This document shows positions 5,918 to 12,536 of a stretch of 12,536 bases of DNA, in pieces. The notes under the pieces were generated by a model. That model ran no database searches. It was given only the letters and a program-made list of their open reading frames with translations, and was not told the DNA's origin. The position numbers and the translations under genes are program-made. The first letter of the stretch is position 1. The number at the start of each line of letters is the position of its first letter. Origin of the DNA: an uncultured Anaerosolibacter sp. GTDB taxonomy: Bacteria; Bacillota_A; Clostridia; Peptostreptococcales; Thermotaleaceae. The stretch lies in the NCBI GenBank assembly GCA_937948705.1, contig CALECF010000202.1:1-12536 (forward strand). Reading direction: 5' to 3'.

Positions 5918-8900
5918 CCACTAATTTTTTCTAGAAATTCCCTAATCTCCTTTAATTTACCTTCCTGAGAGCTATATTTAAGACGAATAAAGGGTGTTAC
6001 ACTGCCATGGACCTGGATTCTGTCTTTATAAGTATCCATGATCCCTGCAATCATTTTCGGATGAATTCTTCCGCCGTCATCAAATTGGAATTTGGCAAAA
6101 GCATCTCCTTCGATAATGGATATTATCCCCAACTCCTGGGCCATAGATTTTATATAAGAGATAGCGATAAGGTTTGTAACAGACTCTGGAGCTTCTCCAA
6201 ACCGATCTTCAATTTCTTCCTCGATATCATCGGCATCCTGCTTTCCTCTTAGGGAAGCAATTTTTTTATATATTTCTAACTTATGGTTTTCATTGGTGAT
6301 ATATCGCTCTGGTATAAAGGCATTTACACTAATTTCAATGGTTGTTTCTACCGCCTTCACAACCTCTTCACCCTTCATTTCCCGCACGGTATCCTCAAGG
6401 AGTTTGCAGTACAAGTCATAACCTATGGCGGCCATATGTCCATGCTGTTCCCCACCAATCAAGTTCCCAGCACCCCTAATCTCCAAGTCTCGCATGGCAA
6501 TCTTGAATCCAGAACCAAACTCTGTAAACTCCTTAATGGCCTTTAGTCTCTTCTCCGCCACTTCTGTCAGTACTTTATCCTTCTGATAGGTTAGATAAGC
6601 ATAGGCAAACCGATTTGTCCTTCCTACTCTTCCCCGCAGCTGATACAATTGGGACAATCCCATTTTATCAGCATCATGGATAATAATGGTATTCACATTG
6701 GAGATATCTAGTCCTGTTTCAATGATGGTCGTACACACCAGAACATCAAACTCCCCATTCATAAAATCAATCATGACATTCTCTAAGTCACGCTCGCTCA
6801 TCTGTCCATGGCCCACAGCAATCCTTGCCTCTGGTAGTAACTTTCGAAGCTTATTCGCCATTTGCTGGATTCCCTTTATACGATTGAAAACAAAATACAC
6901 TTGCCCCCCTCGGTGGATTTCCCGAATAATTGCCTCCCGAATGATCTCATCATTATGCTCCATCACATAGGTCTGTATTGGATATCTTTCTTCCGGAGGA
7001 TCTTCAATGGTACTCATATCCCTCAGCCCTATCAATGACATGTGAAGGGTTCTAGGAATTGGCGTTGCCGTTAATGTAAGGACATCTACATGCTTTTTTA
7101 ACTGCTTTAGGGCTTCCTTATGCTTTACACCAAATCGCTGCTCTTCATCTATAATTAACAATCCTATATCCTTAAACTTCACATCCTTTGATATGAGGCG
7201 ATGGGTGCCCACCACAATATCTAGATTCCCCTGCCTTAGCTTCTCGATGATTTCATCTTGCTGACCATCTGTACGAAACCTACTTAGCATGTCAATAGAA
7301 ATTGGAAAATCTGAAAATCTCTGAACCAGCGTATTATAGTGTTGCTGGGCCAATATAGTAGTAGGCACTAGGATGGCAGCCTGCTTTCCCTCCATGACAC
7401 ATTTGAAAGCAGCTCGAATGGCTACCTCTGTCTTTCCATACCCCACATCACCACAGAGTAAGCGATCCATAGGGAGGGTTGCCTCCATATCCTTTTTGAT
7501 CTCACTAATACATTTCAACTGATCAGGCGTTTCCTCATAGGGAAATGCGTCTTCAAACTGACCCTGCCACGGGGTATCCTGTGAAAATGCATGACCCTTG
7601 GTCATCTGCCGCTCAGCGTATAGGGCCAATAAATCCTTGGCCATATCCTCAATGGCTCCCTTTACCTTAGCTTTCGCCTTTTTCCATTCTACCCCGCCCA
7701 GCTTGTTGAGCTTAGGTGATGCCCCCTCAGACCCGATATATTTTTGTACCATATCCATTTGTTCAATGGGTACATATAGAGACCCGCCATCGGAGTATGT
7801 TATATGAAGATAGTCCTTTTTCGCCCCTTGAACCTTCAACTGTTCAATACCAATATATTTTCCAATGCCGTGATTCTCATGAACCACGTAGTCTCCTAGA
7901 TTTAAATCCATAAAGGACTTAATAGGCCGTGCATCCTTCTTTTTTGAAGGCGTTTTTTTTCTTTTCACAGTACCAAAAATTTCTTGTTCTGTGATGACCA
8001 AAAACTTATTTCCATGGTATTCAAAGCCCTTGGTAAGACTTCCTTGAACAATAAAGGTCTGTCCCGAAAAAATTGTATGGTGTCCATCCTCAATCCGAAT
8101 TGTTTCTACCTGCTGATTCCGCAATGTATCTTCTAAGTATTTCCCCCGTTCCATAGATCCACAGAGAAGAATGGTCTTATATCCCTTATACTTCCACCGC
8201 TTCACCTCTTCGATAAAAATATCCATTTTCCCGTGAAAGGACTGGGCCATTCTAGAAGAAAAGTTGATAATATGTTTCGGTGGAAAATCTGGATTATTTT
8301 TTGATAAACTAGTTAGAGTAAATACCTGCCTACGCTGCAGCATGGTAAGTACCTCATCATATTGATATAAAAGACTCGCCTGACCTATAAGGACCTCTCC
8401 CTTTTCCAGCTTATCTTTATAAATCTCTTCGAATTCTTTATAAACGAGTTCAGCCTTTTCACGGACCCTTGACGGTTCATCCACAAAAACCACAGCATCC
8501 TTTGCGAAATAATCCACAAAAGAAAGGGTATTCTCATAGAAGTAGGTAAGATAGTTTTCCCACCCTTTACCCATATGGCTGTTCTCGATTTCCTCTATGG
8601 CCCTAGATATACTTTCCTCTAGGTGCGCCTTGATGGTACCTTTTATCTTTTTAGGCAGATGCTTTCGCTCTTCTTGTAAACGCTGAATCGCTGCTGTTTT
8701 CCTTACTTCATCAACAATCATTTCCTGAGCTGGTCCAACAAATACTGATTTCACCTTGTCAATCGATAACTGACTTTCCAAATCAAAGCTGCGTATGGAG
8801 TCTACCTCATCATCAAACAATTCGATTCGATAGGGTACATCTGAAGATACAGGAAAGAAATCAATAATGCCTCCTCGTATGGCAAACTGACCCTTGGCCT

Positions 8901-9408
8901 CCACGATATCCATACGCTCATAGCCCAATATCAAAAAGTTCTTAATCACATTCTCCAACACAATGGTTTCTCCAAAATCAATAGCAAAAGAATATTTCTC
9001 GAATATACCCCTAGGCATTAGGTGGGTTAATAAACTCTCCACAGAAGCAACGACCACACAGGGTTGGTGTTCCCCGACTTCTACCATTACCCGAATCCGT
9101 TCTTCGGCTGTCTGATGGCTGGATGCATCTATATGATAAAGCATTACCTCTTTAGAAGGATATAGATATGCCCTCTTTTCTAGGAAGCACATCAAATCAT
9201 CATAAATCTTTCTTGCCTGGAGTTGATTATAGGTCAAAATAAGACATTGCCTATTTTCAATTTGGCTTAGAGTTGAAACAACATGGGCAATCTGCGCATC
9301 TACCAAACCATGAACAGCCGATGGATTTAGCCCGTTCTCTAGACTATACCGTAATGCCTCAAATTCTTTTAAATTTTTTAATCCCTCTATAAAAATATGT
9401 TCAGCCAA
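5902..9408 (-). CDS. mfd: Mfd, transcription-repair coupling factor
   Basis: This 1168-residue protein is full length for Mfd. Residues about 1-350 form the UvrB-like N-terminal modules, including AKGQFAIRGGIIDFFP at 171-186. As usual in Mfd, no ATPase Walker motif is seen there. Residues about 499-560 are the RNA-polymerase interaction (CarD-like) domain, around LGDYVVHENHGIGKYIGIEQ. The translocase core follows: Walker A GDVGYGKTE at 653-661, DEEQ at 754-757, TLTATPIPRTL at 778-788, TTIIETGLD at 893-901 and QLRGRVGRTNR at 923-933. The C-terminal TRCF domain spans roughly 1020-1120. Mfd removes stalled RNA polymerase and recruits UvrA to the lesion. The start is TTG (9406-9408), with GAGAGGTG 9 nt upstream and no better ATG. 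It is 84 nt from pth with no clear promoter between, so likely one transcript. Confidence 0.98.
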   Translation of the reverse strand: MAEHIFIEGLKNLKEFEALRYSLENGLNPSAVHGLVDAQIAHVVSTLSQIENRQCLILTYNQLQARKIYDDLMCFLEKRAYLYPSKEVMLYHIDASSHQTAEERIRVMVEVGEHQPCVVVASVESLLTHLMPRGIFEKYSFAIDFGETIVLENVIKNFLILGYERMDIVEAKGQFAIRGGIIDFFPVSSDVPYRIELFDDEVDSIRSFDLESQLSIDKVKSVFVGPAQEMIVDEVRKTAAIQRLQEERKHLPKKIKGTIKAHLEESISRAIEEIENSHMGKGWENYLTYFYENTLSFVDYFAKDAVVFVDEPSRVREKAELVYKEFEEIYKDKLEKGEVLIGQASLLYQYDEVLTMLQRRQVFTLTSLSKNNPDFPPKHIINFSSRMAQSFHGKMDIFIEEVKRWKYKGYKTILLCGSMERGKYLEDTLRNQQVETIRIEDGHHTIFSGQTFIVQGSLTKGFEYHGNKFLVITEQEIFGTVKRKKTPSKKKDARPIKSFMDLNLGDYVVHENHGIGKYIGIEQLKVQGAKKDYLHITYSDGGSLYVPIEQMDMVQKYIGSEGASPKLNKLGGVEWKKAKAKVKGAIEDMAKDLLALYAERQMTKGHAFSQDTPWQGQFEDAFPYEETPDQLKCISEIKKDMEATLPMDRLLCGDVGYGKTEVAIRAAFKCVMEGKQAAILVPTTILAQQHYNTLVQRFSDFPISIDMLSRFRTDGQQDEIIEKLRQGNLDIVVGTHRLISKDVKFKDIGLLIIDEEQRFGVKHKEALKQLKKHVDVLTLTATPIPRTLHMSLIGLRDMSTIEDPPEERYPIQTYVMEHNDEIIREAIIREIHRGGQVYFVFNRIKGIQQMANKLRKLLPEARIAVGHGQMSERDLENVMIDFMNGEFDVLVCTTIIETGLDISNVNTIIIHDADKMGLSQLYQLRGRVGRTNRFAYAYLTYQKDKVLTEVAEKRLKAIKEFTEFGSGFKIAMRDLEIRGAGNLIGGEQHGHMAAIGYDLYCKLLEDTVREMKGEEVVKAVETTIEISVNAFIPERYITNENHKLEIYKKIASLRGKQDADDIEEEIEDRFGEAPESVTNLIAISYIKSMAQELGIISIIEGDAFAKFQFDDGGRIHPKMIAGIMDTYKDRIQVHGSVTPFIRLKYSSQEGKLKEIREFLEKISGFHKN

Positions 9409-9444
9409 TCTATCTTCACCTCTCCATCCGCTACAATACCATTA

Positions 9445-9467
9445 GCCCAGGTTCTTCAAACCTGGGC
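9445..9467. repeat. Perfect 9-bp hairpin between pth and mfd
   Basis: GCCCAGGTT (9445-9453) and AACCTGGGC (9459-9467) pair around a 5-nt loop. On the minus strand the sequence after the stem is TAATGGTATTG, with no T-run, so a standard intrinsic terminator is unlikely. It may act as an mRNA processing or stability element between pth and mfd, or as a weak pause site. Confidence 0.6.
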
Positions 9468-9492
9468 ATAGTCTAATTATTTTTTTATTCGC

Positions 9493-10050
9493 TTAACCAT
9501 TGAACTTGTTCATAGCTGCATCGACACCTTCTGCAACTATGGTTTCCACCGCCTTTGCTGCATTTCCAATGGTTATGTCCATTTCCTCGCGATCTTCCTT
9601 TGCAAATTTGCCCAGAACGTGGCTTGACAAGTCTCCCTTTTGAGGTTTCCCTACACCAATTCTCACCCTTGGAAACTGATCACTCTGGATCTCATAGATA
9701 ATAGACCGCATGCCATTATGGGTACCTGCGCTCCCTTTACTGCGAATTCTCAATTTACCAGGATCTACATCAATGTCATCATAAATGACGATGAGCTGCT
9801 CAGGATTTAACTTATAAAAGTTCTGTATCTCTAATACAGTCTGTCCACTGAGGTTCATATAGGTTTGGGGTTTGACGAGAAGCGCCTTTTGATTAGCAAT
9901 CATTCCTTCTCCAATCAGTCCCTTAAACTTTACTTTATTCAAAGGAATACTATGCTTTTCTGATAGATAATCTATGACGTCAAAGCCTACGTTATGCCTT
10001 GTTCCAGCATATTGCTTCCCTGGGTTTCCTAGTCCAATGATGACAAACAT
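9493..10050 (-). CDS. pth: Peptidyl-tRNA hydrolase
   Basis: This 185-residue bacterial Pth hydrolyses the ester bond of peptidyl-tRNAs released from ribosomes, recycling tRNA. All family landmarks are visible: GLGNPG at 6-11 (Asn9), TRHNVGF at 17-23 with catalytic base His19, KPQTYMNLSG at 60-69, YDDIDVDPGKLR at 90-101 with the acidic partner of the histidine, and GSAGTHNGMRS at 106-116. The ATG is supported by AAGGGTG with an 8-nt spacer. It has its own extended -10 promoter and is followed by mfd, as in Bacillus. Normally prs, or ctc in Bacillus, lies directly upstream; here a chemoreceptor and a repeat element intervene. The protein ends in MNKFNG, slightly shorter than some relatives but intact. 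Confidence 0.97.
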   Translation of the reverse strand: MFVIIGLGNPGKQYAGTRHNVGFDVIDYLSEKHSIPLNKVKFKGLIGEGMIANQKALLVKPQTYMNLSGQTVLEIQNFYKLNPEQLIVIYDDIDVDPGKLRIRSKGSAGTHNGMRSIIYEIQSDQFPRVRIGVGKPQKGDLSSHVLGKFAKEDREEMDITIGNAAKAVETIVAEGVDAAMNKFNG

Positions 10051-10085
10051 CTATTACACCCTTTCTCTATATACAATCCTTCACT

Positions 10086-10114
10086 ATTATACCACACTTA
10101 GGATAAATTCATAA
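10086..10114 (-). promoter_or_regulatory. Extended -10 sigma-A promoter for pth-mfd
   Basis: A perfect TATAAT (10086-10091, minus strand) is preceded by TGG, forming TGnTATAAT. The -35 region 17 nt upstream (TTATGA, 10109-10114) is poor, as is often tolerated with an extended -10. The start point would be near 10079, about 29 nt before the pth ATG. The TGGTATAAT core is identical to that of the spoVB promoter. Confidence 0.65.
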
Positions 10115-10136
10115 TAACAAAAGTATGCAATATGGC

Positions 10137-10216
10137 TGTAGGGTGTGGACCTATGTGTCCACCCCATGGTATTTACACACTCTTTTTCGGGCAGGCCTAT
10201 GGGTCTTCCCCTACCA
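10137..10216. repeat. ~80-bp palindromic repeat, MITE/REP-like, degenerate
   Basis: The segment starts TGTAGGG and ends CCCCTACCA, imperfect terminal inverted repeats. Each end also folds on itself. At the left, GGTGTGGAC and GTCCACCCC flank CTATGT (about 10142-10165). At the right, GGGCAGGC and GTCTTCCCC flank CTATGG (about 10190-10211), with one mismatch and one G-T pair. The middle is AT-rich. The ends are clearly more GC-rich than the surrounding intergenic DNA. There is no ORF inside. The design recalls GTAGGGG...CCCCTAC short repeats I know to be abundant in some Clostridia, but no second copy is in this window. Confidence 0.55.
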
Positions 10217-10238
10217 ACCTCAGCCTTAACCTCAACCT

Positions 10239-10269
10239 AAAAAACAGCCGAGTTTTCTCGGCTGTTTTT
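10239..10269 (-). terminator. Strong Rho-independent terminator after the chemoreceptor
   Basis: AAAAACAGCCGAG (10240-10252) and CTCGGCTGTTTTT (10257-10269) form a perfect 13-bp stem with a TTTT loop. On the minus strand it runs into a T-run ending at 10239. It lies one base after the chemoreceptor stop codon and isolates that gene from pth. Confidence 0.92.
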
Positions 10270-10270
10270 A

Positions 10271-12268
10271 TTATATCTTGAATTTACTTAACTCATTACT
10301 CAACTGAGCTGCAAGCCCATTGAGCTTGTCCGCCGCGCTTGCTACCTCTTCCACTGCAGAAGTCTGCTGTTGCATGGATGCACTCACTTCTTCCGATGCA
10401 GCCGCAGTTTCTTCTGACACAGCTGAAATATTCTCAATGGCAGCCACGATATTTTGGCCGTCGCTATTCATCTCAGCTGCATATTGATTAATCACTTCAA
10501 TCTTATGTCCAATGACATCTATGGATTTTGATATTGCCTCGAAGGATTTATTTACATTTCCCACAGCCTGTCCTTGTTCCTTGCTTCTTTCCTTTACTTC
10601 TTCCATAATACCCACTGTAGATTTGGTATGACTTTGTATGCTTAATACAATTCCTTTGATCTCCTGGGCTGATTTACCAGATTGCTCTGCCAGCTTACGG
10701 ATTTCATCAGCGACTACGGCAAAGCCCCTACCCGCATCCCCAGCTCGGGCAGCTTCGATGGCTGCATTCAATGCCAGAAGGTTTGTCTGCTCCGCAATGC
10801 TGCTAATGGTATCTAGGATACTTCCAATATGCTGAGACTCGTTGTCCAACTCCGTAACTGCTTCCACAATACGCTGGGTTGCTTGGTTGTTCAATTTTGT
10901 CTTGTCCTTTAATACATCAACCGATTGTACGCCCTCCACATTGGCATCCATTACTTGACTGGATACTTTCATCATTTCGTCTGTACCTGTTGCTAACTTT
11001 CCAAACTTATCTGCCAAATTAGCTACTAGGATCGATCCCTTTTCTGCCTCAGAGGCTTGCTCTGTGGCACCTTTTGCGATTTCTTCAATGGTTCTTGATA
11101 CTTCCTCTGCAGAAGCACTGGTTTCTTCTGAAGTTGCCGCCAATGTTTCCGCCGCCTCTGTGACTTCAAAGGATACCTGTCTTACCTGAGTGACCAGCCC
11201 CTTTAAACCTTGAGCCATGACATTAAAACTGTTGGCTACCATTTCTACTTCATCTTTGGTCTTCACTTGACAGCGAACTGTAAAGTCTCCATCCTTCATC
11301 TTCTCCATATCTTTCGCCAATATGCCGAGAGGTTTTGCAATACTATTGGCAATTAACAAGGATATCACCGTGGCTACGGCCAAAGCCAAAATACCTATCA
11401 TTAAACTAGAATATAGAAGAGATGTATATTGACCTGAGATTTCCTTTATGTACATATTGGCCAATATTCGCCAACCTACCCTATCCATTGTGGTAAACAC
11501 ACCAAACTTTTCCTCATTTACCCCATTTTCTTCAAATTTATAATCTATTGTACCTGTCTTTTCTTTACCAATCGCTTCTGCAATTACAGGCACTGGCATT
11601 GATTTTCCAACTAATTCTTGGTTCGGATGGGTCATCAGGTTCCCAGCCTTATCGACAATCACAACATATCCTGCCTGCCCAATTTTGATACTATTAATGA
11701 GAGAGGCTAGTTGTTCAAGAGAGATATCTAGCGCCATAACTCCAACAAATGTATTATTGTTTCTGCTGTCATATACTGGTTTTGCAACAGATACAATTAC
11801 TTTTCCAGTGCCCACATCCACATAGGGATCTGTCCAAGCGATGCCATTCTTTGCCAATGCGTCTTGATACCATGGCCTAGATGTCGGGTCATAGTCCGCT
11901 GGCAATTCTGTCTCAGGATACAAGAACATCTGCTTATCATGGGTACCAATATAGACATTCAGCACGTCGGGATGAGTCTTGGCAAAATTTTCAAAGCCTG
12001 ACATCATCCATTGAGCAGAATCAGCATAGGACAATACCTGCTCCACATTGGCATCTTGCGATAGTAAGTCTAGGTTCTCTTCGAGCCCCTTAAGATATAA
12101 GTCTGTGGAATGATTCACTTCATTGACTAGGGATTCTGTGCTGCTTTTTAGGTTTCCTTTCATTAAATCAACAGATTCGAAAAATGTGGTGATTCCTAAC
12201 GCGGTCATGGGCAGTGCAATCAGTAGTATAAAGCTGATCATCAGTTTAAATCGAATTCCTCTTTTCAT
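10271..12268 (-). CDS. Methyl-accepting chemotaxis protein with dCache sensor
   Basis: This 665-residue transmembrane chemoreceptor has TM1 at about 9-29, an extracellular double-Cache (dCache_1) sensor to about 280, TM2 at about 284-310, HAMP to about 362, then a long signalling coiled coil. The tip that contacts CheA/CheW lies around [20 protein letters not shown] (490-509). Glu/Ala/Ser-rich candidate methylation stretches lie near 374-390 and 615-628. The sensor has YDPTSRPWY, so Tyr126, Arg131, Trp133 and Tyr134, plus Asp181 in GVMALDIS. This spacing matches the Y-R-W-Y-D amino-acid-binding motif I recall for dCache_1 receptors, so an amino acid ligand is likely. The ATG at 12266-12268 is chosen because AGAGGGGG lies 7 nt upstream and KRGIRFK gives a normal basic N-terminus. 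An ATG 18 codons earlier lacks a ribosome site. The gene stands alone between terminators, inside an otherwise conserved prs-pth block, which suggests insertion. Confidence 0.95.
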   Translation of the reverse strand: MKRGIRFKLMISFILLIALPMTALGITTFFESVDLMKGNLKSSTESLVNEVNHSTDLYLKGLEENLDLLSQDANVEQVLSYADSAQWMMSGFENFAKTHPDVLNVYIGTHDKQMFLYPETELPADYDPTSRPWYQDALAKNGIAWTDPYVDVGTGKVIVSVAKPVYDSRNNNTFVGVMALDISLEQLASLINSIKIGQAGYVVIVDKAGNLMTHPNQELVGKSMPVPVIAEAIGKEKTGTIDYKFEENGVNEEKFGVFTTMDRVGWRILANMYIKEISGQYTSLLYSSLMIGILALAVATVISLLIANSIAKPLGILAKDMEKMKDGDFTVRCQVKTKDEVEMVANSFNVMAQGLKGLVTQVRQVSFEVTEAAETLAATSEETSASAEEVSRTIEEIAKGATEQASEAEKGSILVANLADKFGKLATGTDEMMKVSSQVMDANVEGVQSVDVLKDKTKLNNQATQRIVEAVTELDNESQHIGSILDTISSIAEQTNLLALNAAIEAARAGDAGRGFAVVADEIRKLAEQSGKSAQEIKGIVLSIQSHTKSTVGIMEEVKERSKEQGQAVGNVNKSFEAISKSIDVIGHKIEVINQYAAEMNSDGQNIVAAIENISAVSEETAAASEEVSASMQQQTSAVEEVASAADKLNGLAAQLSNELSKFKI

Positions 12269-12383
12269 ACGTGAGCCCCCTCTGTAATATAAAAGTAAAA
12301 TGCCTATAACATATTTCGACATAATTCATTATTTTTATTATATGTAAATTATGTAAATAATGAAATAAGTTATAAGTTTAACA

Positions 12384-12417
12384 GCAAAAAAAGATAAAGA
12401 TGGGTTTCCCCACCTTT
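12384..12417 (-). terminator. Rho-independent terminator after prs
   Basis: On the minus strand AAAGGTGGG pairs with CCCATCTTT (one G-T pair) around GAAA, a stable tetraloop, followed by ATC and a T-run (12384-12390). It starts two bases after the prs stop codon. The 115 nt from here to the chemoreceptor start are AT-rich. A TATAAT occurs there on the minus strand, but without a convincing -35. Confidence 0.85.
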
Positions 12418-12418
12418 T

Positions 12419-12536
12419 CTAGTCAAACAACTTGCTTACAGACAAGTTCTCGTAAATTCTTCGAATAGCCTCTGCGAAAACAGGTGCCACAGACAAGTTC
12501 ACAATATTCTTCAACTTTTTCTCCTCTGGCAATGGA
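12419..12536 (-). CDS. prs: Ribose-phosphate pyrophosphokinase, C-terminal end (5' part outside window)
   Basis: Only the last 38 codons and the TAG stop are present. They encode a C-terminus ending NLSVAPVFAEAIRRIYENLS followed by VSKLFD. The LSVAP...EAIRRIY...SVS.LF pattern is typical of bacterial PRPP synthetase, which makes 5-phosphoribosyl 1-pyrophosphate from ribose 5-phosphate and ATP for nucleotide, histidine and tryptophan synthesis. The catalytic and regulatory residues lie outside the window. Its position upstream of pth-mfd matches the Firmicutes gene order, which supports the call. It is immediately followed by a terminator. Confidence 0.9.
   Translation of the reverse strand, partial: PLPEEKKLKNIVNLSVAPVFAEAIRRIYENLSVSKLFD

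Noticed and set aside
9409..9492. A promoter for mfd: TTGAAG, 17 nt, TTGTAG.
   Set aside because: The -10 matches only 2 of 6, and the -35 falls in the loop and arm of the hairpin. Co-transcription with pth is simpler.
12269..12322. An ATG 18 codons upstream that would extend the chemoreceptor to 683 residues.
   Set aside because: No ribosome site precedes it, the added residues are not family-like, and the internal ATG has AGAGGGGG at ideal distance followed by a normal basic N-terminus and TM1.
12304..12340. A possible sigma-D (flagellar) promoter for the chemoreceptor, with GTCGAAAT as -10 and TAAA upstream.
   Set aside because: The spacer is only 13 nt rather than about 15 and the -10 matches 6 of 8, in DNA so AT-rich that TAAA is uninformative.
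12430..12500. A repeated AACTTGTCTGT in prs.
   Set aside because: It encodes the two natural NLSV segments of the PRPP synthetase C-terminus and carries no further structure.

Overview
The window reads as a chromosomal housekeeping block from a low-GC, endospore-forming, motile member of the Clostridia. An Alkaliphilus-like relative is my best guess from protein style, but I could not search. The signs are AT-rich DNA, strong AGGAGG-type ribosome binding sites, frequent GTG/TTG starts, two sporulation genes (spoVT, spoVB) and a chemoreceptor. All nine recognisable genes lie on the minus strand, so transcription runs from high to low coordinates. The gene order is the conserved Firmicutes prs-pth-mfd-spoVT-spoVB-yabN(mazG)-yabO block. 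Three genes are not in the Bacillus version: a chemoreceptor between prs and pth, a parvulin lipoprotein between mfd and spoVT, and hup between mazG and yabO. The last is, as far as I recall, a usual Clostridia arrangement.

Region by region, in transcription order. 12419-12536 is the 3' end of prs with its terminator. 10271-12268 is a complete chemoreceptor with its own terminator. 10051-10270 is a short intergenic region holding an ~80 bp palindromic repeat resembling a degenerate miniature element, followed by the pth promoter. 5902-10050 holds pth and mfd, probably one transcript. 4837-5838 is the lipoprotein foldase gene, ending in a long hairpin terminator. 4565-4836 is a very AT-rich regulatory region before spoVT, with a perfect 11-bp inverted repeat and a candidate sigma-G-type promoter. 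4013-4564 is spoVT, with a terminator. 628-3769 is spoVB-mazG, led by an extended -10 promoter. 281-559 is hup, followed by a short terminator, then an RqcP/YabO-type S4 protein that runs off the low-coordinate edge.

Functionally, the block combines nucleotide supply and sanitation (Prs, MazG), translation rescue (Pth, RqcP/YabO), transcription-coupled repair (Mfd), nucleoid structure (HU), envelope protein folding (parvulin) and forespore/cortex development (SpoVT, SpoVB). No intergenic gap exceeds 300 bases. I found no tRNA, rRNA, CRISPR array, transposase or phage gene, and no convincing undescribed multi-gene system. The most interesting points are the palindromic repeat beside an inserted chemoreceptor, that receptor's amino-acid-sensor signature, and several small regulatory structures between genes.
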